From the NCBI GenBank assembly GCA_932521025.1, contig OW051471.1, positions 2,728,001 to 2,792,000 of the forward strand: 64,000 bases of DNA, in the 5' to 3' direction. The notes beneath the pieces are model-generated. The model searched no databases, was not told the origin of the DNA, and saw only the letters and a program-made list of their open reading frames with translations. The stretch is from Oscheius onirici (Eukaryota; Nematoda; Chromadorea; Rhabditida; Rhabditidae). Of this stretch, positions 1 to 11,800 are shown in pieces; position 1 is the first letter of the stretch, and each line of letters starts with the position of its first letter. Made by a program: the position numbers and the translations under genes.

Positions 1-1547
1 CCAGAAGCTATCGACAAGACTGAACTATAATACCTAACGTCAATCAGCTCGCACTTATGTACTTAGCTGAAACGAAAAACTTTCTGAATACAGTGCTCCA
101 CATAATTATAAACGCACCCAAAAAAAAAATTGGCAGACGGGTCAAAAAATGGGTTCGTCTTTTACCTCAAAAATGAAAAAGATGTCAAATGTGATTACAT
201 ATTTGAGCATATGATGCAAATTTGGATAACACGTTTCGAAAAAATTCTTTGGTCATTTTTGCAGAAAAGTGACTTTGGCCAATCTACTTAATTATAAACG
301 CACCCAGGAAAAACGACGGCTTACTTACAAAAACATAAACGTTTCAGGGGTATTTTGAGCTTAATGATCGGTTGCAGTCCTGATTCGTTCAGTTTTTTGA
401 AAATTCGACAGGGTTTGACTCGTCCAGATGAGACCAGCGACGCCCTTTTCAAGACGGCTCAGACACTGAAAGTCCGTTGCGAAAATTAAGTTTTTCTGCT
501 GGAAAAGCAGAAACTGAAACAACCCGTGTCAATCTTTTTCCTTGAACAAAACGAAAAACTTCAATTTTTGCGATTCTTTCGACTCAACTCGGCTCGCGAG
601 TCGAGCCGAGTCGAGTCGACTTTTTTTTTCAATTTTTTTTTCAAATTCCGCGGCTCAAATACGAAGAAATGAAGAAAATCTTTTGTTATTTCCCGTTTGT
701 TGAGCCAAATAATCTTTAAAAATCGGCTCGACTCGTGGCTCAAATCGAGCTCGACTCGGCTCGAGTATACTAGGCAGCACACGTCGGAAAAGTAGTTCCT
801 GTTTGGTCTGTGAAGAAAATAGAGAACATTTCTCCTACCGGGATTCCTGGCATAAGTCACTTCTTCCGTCTGTGAACCTTTTCCTTCCGTTTCCGTTATT
901 TTTGCTATCAACTTCCGTTCACTGTAAGGCCGAATAAAAGGGTCGTTTTGGCCTTTAAGGCAGTACTTTTCCTCAATGTAATCTTTCTCATCTGTTATGT
1001 GACCAAAACTACATTTAGGAATGTGCCGTAATCTCTGGTACCTATGTTCAGAACTCTGAACTATTTTAATTGAGAAAAGGATACTTATTGGGAGAAAAAC
1101 TCATCCTGTTAGCACCAGAAATAAGCGAGAGAATGACGTCAATTGATGACATTGAGGGCGAGAGGGCCGACACTAATACACTCCCCAAAAGGCATCATAG
1201 ATGTAGAAAACAGACTGCGAAAATAGAAGCTGAACCGATACATTTTTGTGTTTTCTTCATTTTTTGATGGACGTTTGGTGTTTTTTTATCCGGTGTGTTT
1301 CTCTTATCTTGTCAGCTTTTCGCATTTTTGACAGGCCGGAAATGGCTGCTAATGGAATCAGATGACTGTCGCTCCCACAGAATCAGCCTTTTTTACGAGT
1401 ATTACGAGTATGCAGACTGCGAAAGCGGCTTACTAACAGACTTGATCGGGTTATGCGGAAGGCAAATAGTCGTCTGACATAATGAAATTATTAGATAAGC
1501 TGAAGTTTTCGGAGATACGGGAAAGAAAACGAGAAAAAGTGACTAAA
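1..1547. other. Noncoding, repeat-rich flank
   Basis: No credible exon chain is visible. The 17-base string AATTATAAACGCACCCA occurs at 104-120 and again at 290-306 as a direct repeat. Palindromic TCGAG/CTCGA-rich low-complexity DNA lies near 577-620 and 722-770, and similar sequence recurs near 47350-47450. Confidence 0.6.
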
Positions 1548-3295
1548 TACCGTAAATATTCAAATCTAATATTAATTAAATATTCGAAATTCGAAGCACA
1601 TCGCGAATAGTGGCGCACCCAAAAGAGCCGAAATTTAAATAGTGGCGCACTCTCGAATAGTGGCGCAGTACAAAATCGCGTTTTTCAGTACAAATTTGAT
1701 TTTTCTTCCTTTTTCATATATTTTGTGGTTTCTGTCTTGTTATTATGCTCTTTTTTCTCTCTCCACTTATTATTTTCCTTCATTTGAACCAATCTCTTCT
1801 GATCCCCCAGTCAACCGCTTTCCTCTAATCCCTTCTGAGTTCTAGAAAGAGAAGAACCAGATCCGGTACAGAATAGATTATTGGAAGTTCCAGAACCAGT
1901 CTACCAGTCTAGTCTAGAACCAGTCAAGCAACTACCAAGTGCACAGACTTTGATGGTCAAGAAATTACTGAATCAAGAAATTACTGAAAGATCATCAGCA
2001 CAGAAACAAAACACAGGCAAGGGAAAGAGTTCCTGTAGAAGTCAAAGTCAGAGTCAAGGTAGTCAGTTCCGGAGAGAGACAAAGTACAGATACAGAGTCG
2101 ATAGTTCTAGAGTGATAGTCTAGAGTCGAAGCGCTCCTCAGTGATTCTGCCAACGCCAGAATCTAATGTGGAAAGAAGAGGATTCCTATCCCAAAACTGC
2201 GACACAGCGGGATTGTCAAGTCAACCTTCATGGCTCCACCAGCGATGCTTGTCTCTACAGTGATTCCACCAAGTCAAGCAGCCGTCTACCCGAACAATAA
2301 TACAATCCCAATCAAGAAGATGTCTTCGCTACTTGGTTAGGATGTCACCTGCTGGATGAGAAGAAACTGGGCAGTGGTGGAGACCTGAGAGCGGCGAAGG
2401 ATTCCAAGAAACTACGGTTTCTACATGATCCCCCTCGATTCCGTCAAATAAACTTGTATTTCTAGTATTCAGATTCAGATAATCAAGAGACAGGGGACTG
2501 AATCAGATATTATTTAGGCACAGTATTCGAACCGTTTAGACTAGACAGAGAGTCTACCGCTCTCTTCTGATCAGCGAATACGGACAACTCCACAAACAGA
2601 CAGACACACAGAGTCCATTGCGCTTTAGTAGTAGAGAGATCTGTCTTACGAGTTCTCTTTTATCCTCTCCCGGTCATCCGGTTTCAAAAGTTTTCCCGAT
2701 ACCCATTGAAAGGCGTTCCGTGGAACAGGTTGGGAAACTTCGGAACATAAACGCCTCACACAATCTGGCCCCTCAAAATGACCCCTCACGCAGTAGGTTC
2801 TTCGGAACTAGATTCTTTGGAACTCTGGCGTTGAAAGGGAGAAATTTTACTTTACCCATTGGAATGCTCCTTTCAAAGAAAAAAGCAGCGAGATTTACAA
2901 TGAAAGGATGGTCGACGGAAAGAAAGCATTTACTAAAGGCGGTAATCATACGCCCCCCCCCCCCAATGGAACTCTACTTGAAGTGGGTAGAGAAAGCCTG
3001 GGAACACATTCCAGTAGAGCTGATCATCAAGTTTTCAAGCATTGCAGTATAACTCTAGCTACGGACGTAACTGAAGACGACAAAGTTCTATAGGAAATAG
3101 CAATATTTCGATTGTTAGCGACCATGTAGAAGTATTACTTTTGTCTTCTTTTCCGAAAAAGGTATGATTATCGGTTGGAAAAAAAAACTAAAAAAAATTG
3201 TTTGAAAATTAGTGGCACACTCTCGAATAGTGGCGCACCAAAACAGGGGTACTGAAAAATAGTGGCGCAGTGCCTCTATTCGAATATTTACGGTA
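1548..3295. mobile_element. TIR-bounded element, TACCGTAAATATTC ends
   Basis: The left end TACCGTAAATATTC (1548-1561) is mirrored by its reverse complement ending at 3295, giving a 1.75 kb unit. Just inside both ends are copies of ATAGTGGCGCAC (for example 1606-1670 and 3225-3275). The interior has short open stretches, such as a Ser/Gln/Arg-rich one at 1881-2123, but no transposase I can recognise, and a C run near 2954. It is probably a non-autonomous DNA transposon or a composite insertion. Confidence 0.5.
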
Positions 3296-3455
3296 TGCAG
3301 TTTTCGATCACAAACTTTGGTTCTAGAGCTTTTTAATTTGTAAACTTATATTTTTTAGTTCTTTGCTTTGGAAATTACTATTTTCCCGTCTGTTTTTATA
3401 TTTTCTGGCCAGTTTCTTCGAAAAATCCACTGAGTCAAAACCTCTTCAAACAATA

Positions 3456-3864
3456 AATTGGTAATACTCGAGCTGGCAACCCCCTCAGTTCAAATTTTTG
3501 GCGCGTCAACCCCCTGGTGTTCATTTTTTATGTTTTTACCCATTTTCCACCCATTTTTACACTTTCTGAGTATGTTTATCGAATTCTACGCCTAAAAAAA
3601 CCCCTAGAATCCGAACACTGCTCAAAATTTGAGCGAAATAGGCAATCTTTGCCTACTATTGTTCCCTAGTTTTCTTCGAAAGTCAAAGGTTTTCCTTTGT
3701 AGTTTTCAGATTCTAGGGGTTTTTTTAGGCGTAGAATTCGATAAACATACTCAGAAAGTGTAAAAATGGGTGGAAAATGGGTAAAAAACATAAAAAATGA
3801 ACACCAGGGGGTTGACGCGCCAAAAACTTGAACTGAGGGGGTGCCAGCTCGAGTATTACCAATA
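3456..3864. repeat. Long-TIR MITE-like palindrome
   Basis: Arms of about 156 bp (3456-3611 and 3709-3864) are nearly perfect inverted copies around a 97-bp spacer. AATAAATT sits at both outer edges (3452-3459 and 3861-3868), which may be a target duplication or part of the ends. No coding capacity is visible. Confidence 0.75.
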
Positions 3865-4271
3865 AATTTCGTTTTCGGGATACGGTAGGAGAAAGATTTT
3901 CGTGCAAACGCCAGCGGTCTTTTCAGAGTTCAAAACTTTGACTGCTTGGCTCATTTCTCACTCATTTTCTTGCCCTTTTCTCTACTTTTCTGTGAAAAGT
4001 TGCCTCATTTCCAGCAAAATATTGTTCAGCAAGTGTAAAACAAGCCTCTACATTCAGAAAAACATAAAAATTGTCTTAAATTTCGTGTGAAATCTTCCAA
4101 AATCGTTGTCCAACCAATTTTGAAAGAAAATAAGGAAAAATGGAAGGAACCTGGTCGCTATGCTTGACCGAAAGCTGCCAAACGCTCTAATCTCGCTCCT
4201 AAATCTTCCTATCTGATCCTAGACCGTTTCTTCCTCGATTTTTCGCAAAATTTCAATGTTTTCTTGCAGAG

Positions 4272-5002
4272 ATGGCCGATTCCAGCAAGAAGCAGAAGAA
4301 AACCGAAGTTTGTCTTGATTTATACGTCGAATTCACTGAAAATTGCAGAAGAGGAAGAAGTCCGAGAGCTCGGACACGGATTCGGGCCCGGAAGACCGCG
4401 AGCCGGTGCAGAAGAAAAAGAAAGAAGCCGGAAGCACGCTAGGCAAGAGAATAACCGACGCCGATGGCAACGAGGTTTGTTTTTGCTTTTTTATTTTACA
4501 CACAAAATAATCTAACAAACTATCTTTTTGTTGCTTTCTGATGTAAAAAGACAAAAAACTGCTGGGAACATGAAAATAGCCGCAAAAGCTGATAGAACGA
4601 GATTTTATCGGTCTTGTGTGCTCTTAGCCTCATTTGACGTCAATTTGATTACAAAAAAAATTTGGCATTCAAAACCAAGTGATCGTATGAAATGAAACTA
4701 AGCCTCCATTTTTCAGATGATGGAGATCGGCAGCATGAAATTCGCCACGGTGCGCTCGTTCAAGGGTAAATCTTTCGTCGACATTCGGGAATTCTACAAC
4801 GATAAGGTGAGTGCTCTTTTAGTGAAATCAAAAGATTTTGAAAAACAAGGCTCCTAAATGTTACTTATTTTTCAACACCTCCACTTTCCAGAACACTGGA
4901 CGAATGATGCCGGGCAAGAAAGGCATCAGTCTCAATTTGGAGCAGTTCCGCAACCTGAAGAGTCACGGTGACGAAATTGAGCAGAAGCTCTCTTCTCTCT
5001 GA
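4272..5002 (+). CDS. RNA polymerase II coactivator PC4/SUB1 homologue
   Basis: Exons 4272-4307, 4349-4474, 4717-4806 and 4892-5002 join in phase to 120 residues. Residues 1-54 are a Lys/Ser/Glu-rich acidic-basic tail like the regulatory N-terminus of PC4. The rest is the single-stranded-DNA-binding core: MEIGSMKFATVRSFKGKSF, then VDIREFYNDK, then GRMMPGKKGISLNLEQF, which matches the PC4 core in order and spacing. PC4 dimers bind melted promoter DNA and stimulate activated transcription in the nucleus. An acceptor-like TTCTTGCAG ends two bases before the ATG, suggesting SL trans-splicing and supporting this start. The length is close to other nematode PC4 proteins. The next gene on the same strand starts about 0.9 kb downstream. 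Confidence 0.9.
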
Positions 5003-5887
5003 AGATTCTCTCTCAAATCTTGTCAAATTCAACATTTTGCCCTCAATTCGTGTACCTTCACACTCGTACCGGTGTCAGATAATCTATAAAACACTTTTCT
5101 CGTATTTTTGAACAAAAAGTTGGTAAATGGCATATGCAGCCGTTTATGGGCTAGCGCCTAGAGTGAGGCCGAACGGAGACAGAGACGCAGGGTTATGGAG
5201 AGAGAGAGGCCACAGCCTGATGGACCTCCCGGACGCGCCCTTTTCTTTACCAGTTTTGGCACTTTTGATTACTTTTTTGGCTTTTTCTTGTAGAACTTTT
5301 CCAATAGTCCGGAAAATAGAAATTTGGCTTGAAGGTAGACCTTTTATGGTTTCTAGTAGCGAATTTTTTGAGTGAGAAAACGTAAATTTGGAAAAGGGAA
5401 TAAATGTTTAGCTTTTTTCCGACCTTTTAAGCGTAACTTCATGTAAGAAAAATCCCGGAGACAAAGTTCACTTGGGTAGATTGAGATTTTGCAAGCACTT
5501 TGCACGAAACAGGCCAGCCTAATTTTTGAGAAGATTTTCTAATCCTTCCCCTTTCCATCATCTAAGCATCTACGGTCATCTCTTCTCTGTCTCTTATTCA
5601 CAAGTGAAACACGAAGATTTTCGAACTATGAAATCATGAATTGTTGAGCAAAGATTGTAAATCTTCCAAAAAAACAGATGCAAAAACATTTGAAGAAAAA
5701 ACATTTTTATCCTGAAAAGAGCAAGATATCATGCCGAAAAATTCTAAAACACGTTTCACTAGATTGGCAAAAACGGGGAGCCTTGCTTTCCTCTAGTCCA
5801 AACTTCATGAATTTTTCGCTCTTCTTGAAACGAAACCTTGCAAATCGCTGCTCAGGGTCAACATCTAAAAATTTAGACGCCAGAACG
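5003..5887. other. Intergenic region between PC4 and PTIP genes
   Basis: This holds the PC4 3' UTR and the upstream region of the next gene. I see no convincing exon. One piRNA-type motif lies on the minus strand at 5605-5611. An acceptor-like ATTTAG at 5871-5876 precedes the next start codon. Confidence 0.5.
5545..5611 (-). ncRNA. Candidate 21U-RNA locus
   Basis: Minus core GTGTTTCA (5611 down to 5605); YRNT with T at 5565 (40 nt). Confidence 0.4.
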
Positions 5888-8800
5888 ATGGACCAGGGAC
5901 AGTCGCCGTCCGTCGGAACACCAAATGTGGCTCAAATGCACATGCAGCAGCAGAGTGAGTCTTCCGAAAATTTCTTTTGTTCTCAAACGTTTCAGCTACC
6001 GAATTGCATTAATTAGCAGAGGTTGATATTGTTGAATAGTGAAACTTTCCGAGAGTAAAATTTTACAGAGCTGTTTATCCAGAGAGTCGCTCTGTACAGT
6101 AGTTACGTATTTTAAAAAATAGTTAGCCCTATTTCAACCCTGTTTCGGACACAAAGTAAGCATTGAAATGCTGCAGCATTTTTCTGTACCGCCCAGTGCA
6201 CTACATCAATTACATGAGAACACGTAGATACCGTGAAACGTTTCTGCAGAATACAGTTAAACCGGCCATTTCACAAGTGAAAAGTGGGAAAAAGGAATCT
6301 ATATTTTTTTGGGAGTTATTGCAGTTGGAAAGCAGAAATCAATTCCTAGTAGATGATACAACAGAAAACAGTGAAACATTTTGGTATCCACTTAGAGAAA
6401 AAAAAATCTAAACACTCAAAAATGTTATTTCAGTGTTTTGAGACGATTACTACTGTTACTATCTATCAACCCAGCTCCATTTCCCAGGTACATAAGGGGA
6501 AATTGAAACATTTCAGTAAAAAGTAGGAATAAAGTCTGTTCAAAAAAAAGAACGCAACAGTAACCCATAAATATTTCGCTTCGAGAACCCCAAACCATTC
6601 AAGCGCGGCAATTCACCGTTGAGAAAATCAAGAAATCGGTTTGAATTGTTGCAGTTTACCCTGAAAATCAGGGGTTTGTAGTTCTCGAAGCGAAATATTT
6701 ATGGGTTACTGTTGCGTTCTTTTTTTGAACAGACTTTAGAATAACTCAAACAAACAGGAGTTTTCTGATTTTCTTCCATCGCATTTTGTTTCTTCTTTCA
6801 GCGTCCAGCAGACACAAGAGAACAGAGAGCCTTTTCCGTTAGCAAAGAACTGAAGGAAATGCAAAATATCTGCGTTTGTGTCGCGTTTTCCACTGTTTTT
6901 AAAACTATCAGATGTCTGTAGTTACAAACAGTCATAAGAATGAAGGGAAACATACTTGAGAAATTCATTTTTCTAAGAAACGACAAAAGTTTGGCTGTCC
7001 TAAATTGGCAATCTGCCGTTCAAAATACAAATCGATCTTTTTTTTTCATTGACGGCAAGGTACCACCCCCATAACTTATAACGAGGCATAAGAAAACAGT
7101 GAAACAAGTTTCAGTGATTCAAAATTTCAGGACCAGATGTTCTTGGAAGTCCGGCCATTGGCAGTCAGCCAATGACTCCACAACAAATGATGACTCCTGG
7201 AGGTCATTTTGGACAGCAAGAGCCACAGTTTCCACAGCAGCAGCAGCAACAACAGTTTCCTGGACCTGTACCTCCGAGTCCTGGTAGGTGTTTCTTATCT
7301 TTCTTGTGTGTAAATGGTTCAGAAACAGACAGGTGACATGTTCACCAAAAACCTAGTTTTATGCTGTACCTGAAGCAAGGAAAAAACGAGTGAAAGTTAT
7401 CTTGAAAACCTGGTTGAGCCCTTTTTCAAATTCCCTCACAACTCCTGATGCAATTTTGTTTTGCTTCACACTAGATCTACTACTAAAGCGCAATGGTGTC
7501 TGTCGTGGACTCTGTGTGTTTGTTTGTTTCTCCGGGACCCAGGCTTGTCGATTCTGATTTTTTTTGTTTCCAAATACGTCCCCCGATTAGATTTAGTTTT
7601 GCCATCAGAAAAATTGGAAGAAAATCGAAAACTGACGACAAAAATAGAAGAAAATGCGAATTTTTGACGAAATTCGGTAAAAATAGCAGTTTTCTTCTAT
7701 TTTCATTGTCAGTTTTTGGTTTTCTTCCAATTTTTGATTTTTTTTAGCCCGCCGCAAAGTCCAACCTGGCCGCAACGCAGGTTTTCAACAAGCCTGCAGG
7801 GACCTCAAATTTTGGTGTATTGTTAAGAGTCGCCGTCTTCACCCAGACGACCCGGGTTCGATTCCTCTCCTCGCCAAATATTTTTGCTTAATTATTTTGA
7901 GTAGGAAATAGAGTCAGGGTAACCGCTAGGGGATCAGAAGGGATCGATTGAGCTGTATAAGATCAGAGAGGGATCGTATGGCCAGAAAATAGGAAAATGC
8001 GTATCGGTTCTTTAGGAGGGGATGAGAACCCTGGGAAAGAATGAAAAAGGTCTGATTGATTGGAGAAGGAAGAAGACGTAACAGGATCAAAATAGATCGG
8101 TTGACTGGAGAAGGGATCAGAAGTAAAGAAGAAAACACAAGTAAAAAAGCCGCCCACAGGCGGCGAAGCCGGCTGATGGTATAGTTTGAAGATCCAGACA
8201 AAAAGTTATAACTCTGCCTGGCTCTCGAAAAAAGTTAACTAGATTTTTAGTATTGAAAAATAGTCTAGACAACAATTCGCTGTTCTTTTCTTTTGTATCA
8301 CTCGGGGCTCAAACTGTCCTCGAAAAAGTTCGCAGTATTACTAGGTCCTTTGGAATAAAGCACTACCAAACTAGATCCCTACTTTTCACAGAACGTTTTC
8401 GAACAAAACTTTCTCTGTGTGCGGAAATATATTTCTGTTTCAAGTTCCCAGCATTAGCCAAAGATCATCGTCACATGCGATCGATCTATGCTGGATCATA
8501 ATCAAAACAAAGGCGTTTTTTGTAATCAGTTGGTGGATCGCTGGAGATCAATCGTTGCAGATTTTTGTGCTTTTTTTGTTTCGCGAATTTGCCATTAGTC
8601 TACTGCTTCCAGAGTTGTTGATACGATTACATATCAAATGAGGAAATTGATAAAGTAATACCTATGAATACTGCTGCAAGAGACAGTGTTTTATCCCGAA
8701 TGTCTCAAAAAAGGTGTTTCTGCAACCAGTGATTGGAATATCGAAAATCCCGTGTTAAAACACTGTTTAGGAACTCCAGCAGTCGGTCAAGCCCACCCAC

Positions 8801-11800
8801 AAGGAGCCAACATTGGAGCGGATGGTTCTCCCGGTATGTACAACAGATCTATGCATCCACAGATGATGCAGCAACAGGTGGGATTCTGAATAAAAAGTAG
8901 AAGCAGGGAAAAAGTTCAGATGATGCAGCAACAGGGCGGAATGCCACCGCAGTATCAGGGATATCCTACAAGTCAACAGCAACAACAGTGGGCTCATCAG
9001 CAACAGGTAAATACAATTTTCTTTTATGAAGTTTTCTATAGTCTGCAAAACAGCCCTTTTTTCTTTTATAAGTTCTAAGAAACTTTTTTCGTTACATCGA
9101 TGAGCTGAAAGACTGAAGGTCTTGAGCGTGTTTCTTGGGCCGAAAACAGCAGAAACACGTATAGATTTTTTCCCACGAGAAGTTTTTGAACACTTCCCGA
9201 CAGCGCAGCTTCAGATTCTGATGAATATCAGGTGCGGATTTGCCGAAAAATTGTTTCATTCAAAATGATGAAAAAAGTGATTTCTGAGAAGTTTTTGAAT
9301 AGCGAAATCCGCGCACAAAAAGATTTTTTGGTACGAATGACCTTTTCGAAATGCGGATGCGGAAGCGGATAGTCACTTTTTTGGTTTTGCGGATGCGGAT
9401 GTCGAAATGAGCGCGGATATTCGCGGTTGCGGATGCGGATCATCCGCCCATACCTGGTCGGGACCCAACATTTTTGTTCTAAATTTAAAGGACTAATTAT
9501 TCTCAGTAGCTACTTTACAAACTATACCACTTGTAGAAGTTTTCAATTATGCTGTTTTACTCAAAAAATTACATGAAAAAAGTTGTTTCATCAATTACTG
9601 GAAAGATCTTGGAGCTCGAAAGAATCGTTCTTGTCATCCACACTTTGTTATAAAAACGTAACAAGAATCTTGCGATAGCAGCAGGTTCTATTTACACGCC
9701 GTCGTTTCCGAGTGTCTAAAATTCGTCTAAAGGTTGTCTTTCCGAAAAGTTTTTACTTCACTAATTGTGCTCACAAACTGAAAAAAATATAGTAACCGGG
9801 AAACAAAATGTTTCAGGCCTATCTCATACTGAGAAGGGCAGAGTTTGCGTTGATTTTACAATGTCATCATCACGTACTATGTAGTAAGAAAATGCAAAAC
9901 ATTACGTTTCTCCAATACAAATATACAGATGCAAGCCCAACAGCAGCAGCAGGCTCACTACGCTCGACCTCCCCAAATGATGGGAAATCAGCCGGGCCAG
10001 CAAGTGATGATTCGCCGAGTGCCCTATCCTCCAGGAACAGGTTGGTTCTGCCCATTTCTTACTCCACCCTAACCAATCATCGAAAGTATTATAACGGACT
10101 CTCTCTCTCTCTGGAAGTAAATTAGCGCCTTAGGTCTTTTTCCGCCTCCCTCTTCCCCAATAAATTCCCACTGATTGGCGCCTTTTATGTCTCCTAAGAG
10201 AGTCTCTCGTTCTGACCGACTCTCCAGAGCCACTTAATTTGGCCATTCTGGACGGACTCGTCCTTTTTTCTGACATCTCTTCCGGAGAGTCTCCTGCCAT
10301 CTTTTGAGTGTGTGTGGCCTAAATGGCGTCAGTGTAAGACGAGCGTTTTATGAGTCGTTCGGCTCATTTTTCTGACTGCTTTTTGCGCGCTGGAGAGAGA
10401 GGTCTCCCCTGAGTGATACTCGCAGCGGGTGATCGTCTCCCATGTCAGTCTTGTGTGAGGAGATGTGACCTCCGAAGTCCTGTTCTCTCAATTTCATCAA
10501 CATTCTAAAAGTTCAAGTGTCCGGAAACGACGAAACCATTTGAGGACTTTTGAAATCTAAAGAGGGTTTTTCTGCTCTAATTTTATTTTCTTCTCACTTT
10601 TGGCTCGAAAAACTGTTTTTTTCTGCTATACAAAAGCGGTCATCTTGATCTCCACCTTCCACAAATTTTTTGGTTCGCAAGATGCTTTTTCTTTTCTGAT
10701 TGAAGTCGGACTTTCTGATGCTCTGCAAAGGTGCAGCCCTTGAGAACTTCTACAAGTTTTCAAAAACATTGATAAACTCGAAAATGTTGTCTTTAATCTG
10801 ACAAAGAGATGCACATTTTTGGATTTTTTTAAACCACCTTTTTCTCAACTAAAAACTGCTCATTCTCTCCATAATTTCCCCTGTTCCCGAACAGTTATAT
10901 AGTTTATTTGTGTGGCCTCTCTCTCAACAGGGGTTCCTATGGCTCGTGTGTGTCTCTCTCTCCATTCCGGGGCTCAGGATTGCACTTCCGGTCGCTCATT
11001 ATGCCCTCTCTCCCTCATTTTCCGTCCCTTCTCCAAGCCTGTTTGCTCTGCTACCACCGCCGCCGTTCCGTGTTTTCTCGCTGCTACTACTCACACGGAT
11101 TCATTTGACTTTTATTTTCGGGAGACCAACAAAAAGCCGTCTTCAAAGAGCACAATGCCTCTTGATTATTGGCCTTCAAGAATGATTACTTTTCTCGCTC
11201 TTTCTTTGAACTTCCCCACGATGGACGCTTTGAAAGATGCCTATAAGGAGATGGGGTATAAAAGTTTGTTTGATTATTTTCTTTTTGACTGACAATTTTC
11301 TAACAGTTGTATTATCCAGTTTTTTTTCCATCTTTTGCTCCATTTTATAGATAACTAGAACAAGTTTTGCAGAGCCTCAGCCGTATTTCCCTTTCACATC
11401 ATCTTTGTGATTCTCTTTTGTCGCACTGCCTCAGTGTTCCGAAGAAACTATCTAAGCTCGTACACTTTTCCTGTCGCGACTTAACTAATTGTGCGCACAA
11501 AGCTCCCCTCTTTATCCTCAATAAAAGCTTTCGACATACAGATTCTCGGAGACAGACTTATATGGTTCGACAAGAACAAACAAAAAGTACTACCTTCTGT
11601 CTAATTGACCCTCTGGTTATCGATTTTTCCTGTTTCCAATGCTTTCCTTCTTGTACTTCCAGTTCTTTCCAACTTTTTTTAGTTGTTTAAAATCCTTGAA
11701 ACGATGAAAGAAATGTTCTCCGAAACGAAAAGTATTTACTGAAACGTTTTTGTTTCAATATTCACTCAAGATATTTGTACCTCATTGTAAACCGTTTCAC

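Noticed and set aside
10912-11292. 126-codon open frame in a PTIP intron
   Set aside because: Compositionally it is translated CT-rich DNA, with no family resemblance and no usable splice phase.
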